Of a stretch of DNA of 38,202 bases, positions 18,021 through 25,100 are shown in pieces; within the stretch, counting starts at the first letter, position 1, and every line of letters starts with the position of its first letter. Where the stretch lies: assembly GCA_945902215.1 (NCBI GenBank), contig CAMDML010000026.1:1-38202 (forward strand). The letters run 5' to 3'. Source of the DNA: Klebsiella pneumoniae. GTDB taxonomy: Bacteria > Pseudomonadota > Gammaproteobacteria > Pseudomonadales > Pseudohongiellaceae. Below the pieces are notes generated by a model, which ran no database searches, was not told where the DNA came from, and saw only the letters and a list, made by a program, of their open reading frames with translations. The position numbers were made by a program, and so were the translations under genes.

Positions 18021-18039
18021 AGGCGCCCTGTTGCAGTGC

Positions 18040-18045
18040 AATATA
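18040..18045 (-). promoter_or_regulatory. Possible -10 box for the glycogen operon
   Basis: On the minus strand TATATT lies 20 bases ahead of the malQ ATG, but no good -35 hexamer is found at 16-18 bp. The 204-base gap 18021-18224 otherwise shows only the terminator of the neighbouring operon, so the promoter of malQ-glgA should be in it. I could not recognise a MalT or CRP site. Confidence 0.2.
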
Positions 18046-18194
18046 CGCCTCACAATGGCGCACGGCTTGGGTAAGTAAGCGGTTTTGCACAAGAGGAGAA
18101 TGTTTCTTGAAACAGCAAATAGCTTTCTACAACTGCCTTGCAATTATCAGGCCCGACGGCCTGCACAGTGTAAAGAGGGCAACAAAGGAAGGAA

Positions 18195-18214
18195 CAGCCC
18201 CAGTTAAGGGGCTG
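18195..18214 (-). terminator. Hairpin after the exported-protein operon
   Basis: CAGCCCC and GGGGCTG form a perfect 7-bp stem with a 6-base loop (18202-18207), just after the stop at 18225 as read on the minus strand. The tract that follows on that strand is TTCCTTCCTTTG, only partly T-rich, so it is a probable but not ideal intrinsic terminator. Confidence 0.5.
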
Positions 18215-18224
18215 GGTTGAAACA

Positions 18225-19022
18225 TTATTCAGCCCCGACCATGCGTTCGGGATCGAGGTTGTTCTCCTGGCAGAGGTAGTCGAAGGGCTCATTGCCTTCG
18301 CCGAAGGTGAGGAAAAAACCGCCGGTCCAGGGCTGGGTGTAGGCGCCGGGATCGTCGATGGTGATTTCGTAACGCAGCTTGTCGAAATCAGGACGCGAGA
18401 AACGCTCAATCGTGTGCAACTGCCCGGTGTGCGGATAGCCGTCGCGACTAATCCAGAACTTGTCGTCTCCGATGAATCCGACAGTGTCGACCACCAGCGT
18501 GTCTTCTTCCCAATGGCCCACTGAATGGCCGTACCAGCCCGGCTGCAGATCGGCCGGATGTTCGCGGCCATCCATGTAGATCTGACGCCAGGAATGCGGC
18601 GCGCCGATGTTGATGAAAAACACCTGGTCGCCGGCATCGAGGATTTCCAGACCATACGGCGTCTGGAACATGCGCGCACCACCGGAGGGTTTGCATCTTG
18701 TGTGTGGATCGTCTTTGCCCCCGCCGGCACTGCGCGCCACATGCAATTCCTTCGCCCAGGGCTGGAACGGCACCTGTTCGTAAAGGAGATTCTCGGGAAT
18801 GTTGCCGCCCTGCCCCGGAGCCCTGTTGGCCAGAGAGCCGAGCAGGCCGTTCCAGTTGCCCACGTGTTCCTTGGTGCCGGCAAAACTGATGTGGCCGAAC
18901 TCGTTGCGCGGAATCACGCGGGTTTCGGGTTCCTGCGCAGCTTGTTGTGGTTGCGCGTATACCACGCCGGTGATCAGTGCGATGGAGCTTGCAACGATAA
19001 CAGCCAAGGCCAGTTTTTTCAT
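18225..19022 (-). CDS. Exported protein of unknown function, paralogue of the nearby lipoprotein
   Basis: A 265-residue protein with a clear Sec signal peptide (MKKLALAVIVASSIALITGV, cleavage likely after VYA). The mature part has HTRCKPSGGARMFQTPYGLE, FFINIGAPHSWRQIYMDGRE, WYGHSVGHWEEDTLVVDTVG and the pattern PHTGQLHTIERFSRPD...AYTQPW. This motif set occurs in a large uncharacterised family, commonly encoded beside DUF6152 genes; I know no biochemical function. It is last in a four-gene operon, starting five bases after the DUF6152 stop with AGAGAA upstream. The second half clearly matches the lipoprotein encoded at 19493-20305, so the two arose by duplication. Location should be periplasmic. 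Coding is sure, function open. Confidence 0.8.
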   Translation of the reverse strand: MKKLALAVIVASSIALITGVVYAQPQQAAQEPETRVIPRNEFGHISFAGTKEHVGNWNGLLGSLANRAPGQGGNIPENLLYEQVPFQPWAKELHVARSAGGGKDDPHTRCKPSGGARMFQTPYGLEILDAGDQVFFINIGAPHSWRQIYMDGREHPADLQPGWYGHSVGHWEEDTLVVDTVGFIGDDKFWISRDGYPHTGQLHTIERFSRPDFDKLRYEITIDDPGAYTQPWTGGFFLTFGEGNEPFDYLCQENNLDPERMVGAE

Positions 19023-19027
19023 GATGC

Positions 19028-19459
19028 TTATTCTCTACCGTCGCCGGCGGGTCTGCCGCCAGTCAAGGTTTGCTGTTCACTCGACGCCGCACCCAACACC
19101 TCGCCTGTCGCTGCGATAGTTACACTGCGCGCATTCGCCGTTAAGCTGCCATCGCGTGCGCGGGTGGCTTCAACCAGCATCTCGTCGCCGATCGCCATCG
19201 CATTTTTCTTCCAGCCCTGCGCCTGCAACATATGCGGCGGGCCCATTTCAATGCCCCAGTTCTCAATCTCGCCGGTGTCTGCATTGTCAACATCAATGTA
19301 GAAATACACATGCGGGTTGTACCACTCAACCTTGGTGACATAACCCTTCAGCGACACCGGTTTGTTGGCGTCGTACTGCGCATTGAACGAATGGTGGGCG
19401 AATACCGGCATGGCCAGTGCCAGCAGGCAGAGCAGGCCGTTCTTGCTTGCGGTTTTCAT
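19028..19459 (-). CDS. DUF6152 family exported protein
   Basis: A 143-residue protein with a Sec signal (NGLLCLLALAMPVFA, cleavage before HHSF). The mature part shows the DUF6152 pattern: HHSFNAQYDANKPVSLKGYV, then VEWYNPHVYFYIDVDN, ENWGIEMGPPHMLQAQGW and a GDEMLVEATRARDGS strand. This suggests a small beta-barrel or OB-like domain. The new mature N-terminus His-His is notable because such an end can bind metal, though no function is known. AGAGGAA lies six bases ahead of the ATG at 19459. It is in an operon between two paralogous exported proteins, an arrangement that recurs for this family and suggests a joint role in the periplasm. Family assignment is good. Confidence 0.8.
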   Translation of the reverse strand: MKTASKNGLLCLLALAMPVFAHHSFNAQYDANKPVSLKGYVTKVEWYNPHVYFYIDVDNADTGEIENWGIEMGPPHMLQAQGWKKNAMAIGDEMLVEATRARDGSLTANARSVTIAATGEVLGAASSEQQTLTGGRPAGDGRE

Positions 19460-19492
19460 GGTGCGTTCCTCTTCATTGAATTTGGTTGCAAG

Positions 19493-20305
19493 TTACTGCT
19501 CACAAAATTTTTCTTCGATATCGCCAGGCACCCACTCCAAGGTCCACTCCGCTGTCCAAGGCCGCGTATAAGTGCGCGCATCAGTAATAGTGACGCTGTA
19601 AACCAGCGTGGCGTGATCCGGCCGCGAGAAGCGCTCAGTCAGCAACAGCGCCGGCGTATGCGGCAAGCCCCCGTTCGAAAACCAGAAGCGATCGTTGAAG
19701 CCGCTCGACTCAACCACCAGCGTGTCGCCTTCCCAGTGCCCGGTTGAATAGCCGTAATACGTGCTGGTGACTTCATCCGGATTCGGCGGCGCGCGCCCAT
19801 CCATGTTGATAAAGCGCCAACCACGATTGCCGCCACCGAACATCACATAGACGCGGTCGTAGTTGCGATCCTGAATGATGCGGAAGCCGGCAGGATCCTG
19901 CAGATGCCGCGGCCCAGCCGGCGAAATGCAGGCATTGACCGGATCGTCCTTCATGCCATTCGCTTGGCGATACTTGTATAAGCCTAGCGACCAATCCATG
20001 AACGGTGCCACCTTCGCGGCATCGTCAATGTTGGCGAGCAGGCCTTGCTCGTTCATCGGCACGTCGACACCGACTTCAATAAGAGAGTGCTTGCTCGGGT
20101 TGGCCCAGTAGCCCAGTTCACCGGGCATGCGGTCGAAGCGCACAGTGCTGTCATCAAAACGCGGAGTTGGTGCAACAGCCGGAGCTTGGGCTTCTGGAAC
20201 AGCAGCGGAGTCAGCCTGCTCAGCCCCACCACAACCCACCAACAAAACAGCCAACAAGGGACTCAATAAATAGAAGGAACTTTTGCTTCGCATAACAGGC
20301 CTCAT
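19493..20305 (-). CDS. Lipoprotein of unknown function, related to the 18225-19022 product
   Basis: A roughly 270-residue lipoprotein: SSFYLLSPLLAVLLVGCGGA carries a lipobox (LVGC) with the Cys as acylation site, and Gly follows, so outer-membrane sorting is expected. A low-complexity Ala/Pro/Glu linker follows, then a domain with ACISPAGPRHLQDPAGFRII, VMFGGGNRGWRFINMDGR, YYGYSTGHWEGDTLVVESSG and LPHTPALLLTERFSRPD...TYTRPW. The last segments align by eye with the exported paralogue downstream. Two starts are possible: ATG 20305 (GGGAG eight bases ahead, six bases after the previous stop) or ATG 20293 (GAGG six bases ahead); both keep the signal. The frame is open to 20359, but that overlaps the upstream gene. 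Function unknown. Confidence 0.78.
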   Translation of the reverse strand: MRPVMRSKSSFYLLSPLLAVLLVGCGGAEQADSAAVPEAQAPAVAPTPRFDDSTVRFDRMPGELGYWANPSKHSLIEVGVDVPMNEQGLLANIDDAAKVAPFMDWSLGLYKYRQANGMKDDPVNACISPAGPRHLQDPAGFRIIQDRNYDRVYVMFGGGNRGWRFINMDGRAPPNPDEVTSTYYGYSTGHWEGDTLVVESSGFNDRFWFSNGGLPHTPALLLTERFSRPDHATLVYSVTITDARTYTRPWTAEWTLEWVPGDIEEKFCEQ

Positions 20306-20310
20306 CCCTT

Positions 20311-20694
20311 TTACTCCCGCGCCAACACAAGCTGATTTTCGACCCCACCACTGGTCCACGTCCCGGTCAGCGTACGGTGATAAGAACCGAGGTCCGCCAG
20401 CACACCTTCAATGACAATGATTTCACCTTCACGCGTCTGCGCTTCGATGTGCACAGACCAGTCAACTGGATTCAATGTGGCGCTGGTGAAGTTGATCGTA
20501 TTGCGACCCGGGTTGATGCGGCCGCTGATGGTGGTGCCGTCCCAGCCCATGACCACGACAGCAAGCGTGCCCTCGCCACCTGATTGACCCCACTCGCCAC
20601 GCCAGGTGCCATCCAGCGGATAACCTTCCTGTGCAGAAAGCGATAGTGGCAGTAGTGCGGCTAGGCAAAACAGGACTGGCTTAAACAGTTTCAT
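20311..20694 (-). CDS. Small secreted protein of unknown function
   Basis: A 127-residue protein with a Sec signal (MKLFKPVLFCLAALLPLSLS, cleavage after LSA). The mature part begins with YPLDGTWRGEWG and is beta-rich with Gly turns (WDGTTISGRINPGRNTIN, LTGTWTSGGVENQLVLARE), in the manner of small lipocalin-like or beta-barrel proteins. ATG 20694 is chosen because the preceding 18 codons of open frame lack signal character and because AGGGGA lies ten bases upstream. It is the first gene of the four-gene exported operon and ends five bases before the lipoprotein start. No function is recognised; periplasmic location is expected. Confidence 0.72.
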   Translation of the reverse strand: MKLFKPVLFCLAALLPLSLSAQEGYPLDGTWRGEWGQSGGEGTLAVVVMGWDGTTISGRINPGRNTINFTSATLNPVDWSVHIEAQTREGEIIVIEGVLADLGSYHRTLTGTWTSGGVENQLVLARE

Positions 20695-20747
20695 GCGGCA
20701 GGCTTCCCCTAAAACAATGCTTTTTGCGTTGTTCTTTTTGTTGGGCA

Positions 20748-20753
20748 ACTATA
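20748..20753 (-). promoter_or_regulatory. Possible -10 box of the exported-protein operon
   Basis: TATAGT on the minus strand, five of six consensus matches, about 54 bases ahead of the ATG at 20694. No convincing -35 hexamer sits 17 bp upstream, so this is weak. Confidence 0.25.
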
Positions 20754-20880
20754 CCCTACTTCAAGAGCGGATAAACAGGACCGGCAGGTACGGGCTAATT
20801 AGAATTCAGCAAGGCAGCCTCGTCGTGTGCATCACAGGAGAATTCCAAGCTTAAGCCAACAAATTACTCACTAGTGGGCC

Positions 20881-21120
20881 GAACGCGACAACGCTGCTGT
20901 TCCAGCGCATTTCACGCGGCTGCAAGAGGCTGCGGCCAGTGGCAAGGTCAGTCTGGCGGGGATAACCGATGAACCTGAAAACGTGACATTCGGGATCGTA
21001 ATTTTCGAAGCAATGAATGATGTCGAAGCCAAAGACTTTAGGGATGCCGATCCAGCAGTCATCGCAGGTGTCATGCTCGCTGAACTTTATCCCTATTCGG
21101 TTGCACTGATACGAAAGTAG
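20881..21120 (+). pseudogene. Remnant of a YciI-like (YCII-related) gene, 5' end lost
   Basis: The frame beginning at 20881 reads ERDNAAVPAHFTRLQEAAAS, then GKVSLAGITD, FGIVIFEAMNDVEAKDF and DADPAVIAGVMLAELYPYSV, ending in TAG at 21118-21120. This is the C-terminal two thirds of a YciI-type alpha-beta protein, with the DPAVxAGVMxAEL motif well kept. Immediately upstream in the same frame is TAG (20872-20874), and there is no ATG or GTG start before the conserved part, so the gene has lost its beginning or carries a frameshift; the neighbouring frame upstream (KLKPTNYSLV) may be a displaced N-terminal piece. YciI-like proteins are small and mostly uncharacterised. It faces the LysE-type gene, with 11 bases between the stops. 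Confidence 0.65.
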
Positions 21121-21131
21121 GATGGCGGGAC

Positions 21132-21752
21132 TCAGCGACGAAAAGCGCCGAGCAAAACCCCGGCGCTGATAAATGCCATGCCGGCCACCCGATTGAACCA
21201 GAGCATGCGCCGACCTTGGCGCAGCCAGATAGCCAGCCTGGCACCCCCACCTGCATAGACGCACATCCAGCAAGTTTCGATCAGCGTGAACGTCAGCAGC
21301 AGAATGACGGCCTGCCTGGCCATCGGCAGCTCGCGGTCGATGAACTGCGGAAAGAAAGCAACCCCAAACAGGATCGCCTTGGGATTGGACAAAGACACCA
21401 GGACGCCAATGCGAATGCGTGTCCATGCATTGTCCGCATCCGGGCGGCCTGCGGTCTCGATGCCTCCAGCGGCACTGCGCCAGGTACTGATGCCCAGATA
21501 AATTAAATAGGCAGCACCCACATATTTGATCATGTCGAATACATAACTTGAGGCGAGCAGCACCGCGCCCAAGCCACCGAGGGAGGTCGACAGAATCACC
21601 ACCATACCGGCCAAGAGGCCCAGCATGGTGCTGAAAGTCCTTCGCAGGCCAAAGTGGATGCCATGGGTCATCGCCAGCAGCATATTCGGACCGGGCGAGC
21701 CAGAGATCAGAAACACGGCCGCGACATAAGCCAGCCAGAGTTGCAGCGACAT
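21132..21752 (-). CDS. LysE/RhtB family amino-acid exporter
   Basis: A 206-residue inner-membrane protein with about six hydrophobic segments. The family signature is at the N-terminus, VAAVFLISGSPGPNMLLAM, followed by THGIHFGLRRTFSTMLGLLA. The second half has SLSNPKAILFGVAFFPQFID, the usual NPKA motif. RhtB/LysE proteins export amino acids such as homoserine, threonine, lysine or leucine; substrate cannot be told here. The frame extends to 21800, but ATG 21752 matches the family start (MSLQLWLAYV). The Shine-Dalgarno is weak. It is monocistronic, divergent from the ileS leader region and convergent with the YciI remnant. Family assignment is strong. Confidence 0.88.
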   Translation of the reverse strand: MSLQLWLAYVAAVFLISGSPGPNMLLAMTHGIHFGLRRTFSTMLGLLAGMVVILSTSLGGLGAVLLASSYVFDMIKYVGAAYLIYLGISTWRSAAGGIETAGRPDADNAWTRIRIGVLVSLSNPKAILFGVAFFPQFIDRELPMARQAVILLLTFTLIETCWMCVYAGGGARLAIWLRQGRRMLWFNRVAGMAFISAGVLLGAFRR

Positions 21753-21841
21753 ACTTTGTTCTACACTGTATCGGGACGGACTGAAGTGTGGACAATTCAA
21801 TGCAATGAAGCAATGAAGTGCAGTATTCCGGCAATCCCGGC

Positions 21842-21870
21842 TTGATCATTCATCGCCCAGAGACTATCCT
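21842..21870 (+). promoter_or_regulatory. Possible promoter of the ileS-aroF leader
   Basis: TTGATC (21842-21847) and TATCCT (21865-21870), exactly 17 bp apart, each four of six matches. The start of transcription would fall at about 21877, only two bases ahead of the leader peptide ATG, which would make the leader ORF nearly leaderless. An upstream promoter is the alternative. Confidence 0.35.
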
Positions 21871-21878
21871 TGCCACCT

Positions 21879-21938
21879 ATGAAAACCACCGCCTTTTATA
21901 CCTATTATTTTATTATTCGACACATCAGGGTGGGTTGA
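21879..21938 (+). CDS. Leader peptide ORF rich in Phe, Tyr and Ile
   Basis: A 19-codon ORF reading MKTTAFYTYYFIIRHIRVG with a TGA at 21936-21938. Codons 6-11 are Phe-Tyr-Thr-Tyr-Tyr-Phe and are followed by Ile-Ile. Such runs in a short ORF ahead of an intrinsic terminator are the mark of ribosome-mediated attenuation. The stop codon lies on the downstream strand of a possible antiterminator (21928-21936). There is no clear Shine-Dalgarno; the gene may be translated leaderless. Candidate target genes are ileS (272 bases from the ATG) and aroF behind it. The amino acids sensed would be the aromatic ones by position, with Ile possible. This is read from sequence and not shown by experiment. Confidence 0.6.
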   Translation: MKTTAFYTYYFIIRHIRVG

Positions 21939-21998
21939 AGGCAGAGGTTCACTAGCAAAAATGCAGTAACCAGCGAAAGAAAAGCCGAAAACCCGCTC
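21928..21998 (+). promoter_or_regulatory. Candidate antiterminator pairing of the attenuator
   Basis: GGGTGGGTT (21928-21936) can pair over nine positions, two of them G-U, with AACCCGCTC (21990-21998), which is the 5' arm of the terminator. The same segment can also pair its GGTGG with CCACC at 21873-21877 or 21886-21890. This gives the 1:2, 2:3 and 3:4 alternatives needed for attenuation. Stalling at the aromatic codons would leave the antiterminator strand free, while a ribosome at the TGA would cover it. Confidence 0.5.
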
Positions 21999-22016
21999 CC
22001 GAAGCGGGTTTTTTTA
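21988..22016 (+). terminator. Intrinsic terminator (attenuator) ahead of ileS
   Basis: AACCCGCT and AGCGGGTT form an 8-bp GC-rich stem around the loop CCCGA (21998-22002), extendable by A-T pairs, and a run of seven T ends at 22015. Orientation matches the leader ORF and ileS. It lies about 135 bases before the ileS start. Confidence 0.8.
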
Positions 22017-22074
22017 TGAACTGGCAACAGTGCCACCGGGAAACGAATTGCGCTATTGGGCTGCGGTTGCTTCC

Positions 22075-22134
22075 AGCCTTGGCCCTTCGGGCTACGGCGT
22101 GACAAGTCGAGCGCCGCAGGCGCATTCTAGAATG
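22075..22134 (+). promoter_or_regulatory. Cluster of three hairpins in the ileS 5' region
   Basis: Between the attenuator and ileS are GCCCTTCGGGC, the inverted repeat GCGCC-GCA-GGCGC (22111-22123) and the perfect 12-bp palindrome CATTCTAGAATG (22123-22134), which ends five bases before the ileS Shine-Dalgarno. They could fold in RNA or, for the palindrome, bind a dimeric protein. A REP-like element is another reading. Confidence 0.35.
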
Positions 22135-22150
22135 ACATTAGGAGCAAAGC

Positions 22151-25100
22151 TTGAGCAGCACAGACAAGAACCTTCCGGCCAACGACCCGACAGACAATCC
22201 GGGCGAGGGCAGCTTTTCCTTCGTGAATGCGGAGCATGAGGTGCTGCGCTTCTGGAAGACGGAAGACGTGTTCGCCAAATCGCTGCAACAAACCAAAGAC
22301 TGCAAGCCCTACATCTTCTACGACGGCCCACCCTTCGCCACGGGTCTTCCGCATCACGGCCATTTGGTTGGCTCCACGCTGAAAGACATCATCCCGCGCT
22401 ACTACACCATGCAGGGTTTCTATGTGCAGCGCCGCTTCGGGTGGGACTGTCATGGCCTGCCGATTGAACATGAGATCGACAAGAGCCTGGGCATGTCTTC
22501 GCAGCAAGCTGTCGCCAAGCTTGGCATCAAGGGTTACAACGACGAGTGCCGCAAGATCGTGCAGCGCTACACCACCGAGTGGGAGAAGACGATCACGCGC
22601 ATCGGTCGCTGGGTGGATTTCAGGAACGACTACAAGACGATGGACCCCGCGTACATGGAATCCGTGTGGTGGGTGATGCAACAGCTCTGGAACAAGGGCC
22701 TGCTGTATCGCGGCATCAAGGTTGTACCCTTCTCCACCGCGCTGGGCACCGTGCTGTCGAACTTCGAGGCGGGTTCGAACTATCAAGATGTGCAGGACCC
22801 GGCGGTTACCGTGCTGTTCAAGCTGAGCGGTGAAGATGCGTACATGGCAGCATGGACCACAACACCATGGACGCTGCCCTCCAACCTTGGCCTGTGCGTG
22901 AACGCCAACATCGACTATGTGAAAGTGAAGGACGCTGATCTCGGCATCCAATTTTGGCTCGCCGAAGCGCGCCTCGAAACTGTGGGCAAAAACCGCAAAC
23001 TGGAAATCGTCGAGAAAGCGCCCGGTTCTGCGCTGGTTGGCAAACAGTACGAACCGCTGTTCCCCTACTTTGCCGAGCTGAAAGCCGAAGGTGCATTCCG
23101 CGTGTTCGCCGATGATTACGTCACCATCGACAGCGGTACTGGCATCGTGCATCAGGCACCTGCCTTCGGCGAAGACGACCACCGTGTGATGAAGGCCAAC
23201 GGCGTCAAGACTGCGCCCTGCCCAGTGGATATGGAAGGCAAGTTCACCAGCGAAGTCAGTGACTACGTTGGCGTCTACGTGAAGGACACCGACAAGCAGA
23301 TTATCAAGCGCCTCAAGGAGCAGGGGCACCTGTATCACCAGGATGTGATCGTGCATGCCTACCCGTTCTGCCCGCGTTCCGACACGCCGATCATCTACCG
23401 CACGATTCCCTCGTGGTACGTGAAGGTGGAGGAAATGCGTGCGCGCCTCGTGGCCAGCAACCAGCAGATCAATTGGGTGCCGGAGCACATCAAGAACGGC
23501 CGCATGGGCAAATGGCTGGAGAACGCGATCGACTGGTCAATCTCGCGTAACCGTTACTGGGGCACACCACTGCCGATCTGGATCAACGATGTCACCGGCA
23601 AGCAACTGTGCATCGGTTCGATTGCGGAGCTGGAACAATATTCCGGTGTGCGGGTAACGGATCTGCATCGCGAATATGTCGATGACCTGAATTTCACCAT
23701 CCATGGCGAAGCAGGCACCTATCGCCGTATCGAAGAAGTGCTGGACTGCTGGTTTGAATCCGGCTCGATGCCCTACGCGCAACTGCATTATCCCTTCGAA
23801 AACCAGAAGCTGTTTGAAGCGGGTTTCCCGGCGGAGTACATTGCCGAAGGTCTCGACCAGACGCGCGGTTGGTTCTACACGCTGCTGGTGCTGAGCACGG
23901 CGCTGTTCGACAAGCCCTCGTTCAAGAACGTAATCGTCAACGGCATTGTGATGGCTGAAGACGGCAAGAAGATGTCCAAACGCCTGCAGAACTACACGCC
24001 ACCCGACCTGCTGATGGAGAGCTACGGGGCCGATGCGCTGCGCCTGTACCTGATCAACTCGGGGCTGGTGAAGGGTGAGGAACAGCGGTTTGCCGACACT
24101 GGCGTGAAGGACATGGTTAGGCGTGCGCTGCTGCCCTGGCTCAACTCGTTCAAGTTCTTGCAGACGTATGCTGCTATCGACCAGTGGCGTGCTTCCGCAT
24201 CTACGCCACCCTCAACCAACATCACCGACCAATGGATTCTGTCACGCCTGCAATCGCTACTGACCAACGTTACGCAGGAGATGGCGGCGTACAAGCTCTA
24301 CAACGTGGTGCCCGCGCTGTTCGAGTTCATCGAGGACTTGACCAACTGGTACATCCGCCTGAACCGTGGCCGCTTCTGGGTTGAAGGTGACACGACGGAC
24401 AAGAGCGCGGCATACCAAACGCTGTATCAAACCTTGCATGCGCTGACCTTGAGTATGGCGCCATTCGCACCGTTCCTTGCGGAGCACATCTACCAGCAGT
24501 TGTTGCCCTATGCCGCGCCAGGGGTAGACAGTCCGAAATCAGTACACCTGTGCCGTTTCCCGCAGCCGCAGCCACAGCAAATCCAGCCGCTGCTGGAAGC
24601 TGCCGTGGCGCGCATGCAGAACATCATTCTGCTCGGCCGCCAGAAGCGCAACCAGGTGAAGATCAAAACCAAAACTCCACTGCGGCGCTTGACGATCATC
24701 CATCAGGAAAAATCCATGCTGGACGAGATCGCGCGACTGGAGGATTACATCCGCGGTGAGCTGAACGTGAAAACGGTGGAGTACACGCAGGACGAGAACC
24801 GCTACATCAAACTGTTCGCCAAGCCCAATGCACCGGTGCTGGGTAAACGCCTTGGCAAGGACTTCGGCAAGTTCCGTGGTTTGATCGAGAAGCTTGAGCC
24901 TGCTGAACTCATCGGCCTGCAGGACTCAGGCTGCATCAAGCTGGAAGGCATGAAATTTGATACGGATGACATCCTCGTCTTCCGCGAATCGAAACCCGGC
25001 ACTGAAGCGCTGTCAAACCGTTTCATCTCGATCGACATGGACTGCACCCTTGACCCGGCACTTATCCAGGAAGGCCTTGCGCGCGAGGTGATCAACCGCA

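Noticed and set aside
18021-18143. 41-codon N-terminal extension of malQ
   Set aside because: No signal peptide or family similarity; ATG 18020 gives the usual length.
20838-20880. Cluster of common restriction sites (GAATTC, AAGCTT, CTTAAG, ACTAGT) that could suggest a cloning linker
   Set aside because: The sites are spaced irregularly within a decayed gene region, and no vector-like sequence is next to them; chance is more likely.
20851-21849. Minus-strand frame of 332 codons overlapping the LysE-type gene
   Set aside because: It runs through both the exporter gene in another frame and the YciI remnant; the translation is low in known features.
22016-22102. 28-codon ORF starting right after the T-run of the attenuator
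   Set aside because: No ribosome site and no coding character; it overlaps the predicted hairpins.
22127-23488. Minus-strand open frame of 453 codons opposite ileS
   Set aside because: It mirrors the well-supported synthetase; the translation is rich in His and Val without family motifs.
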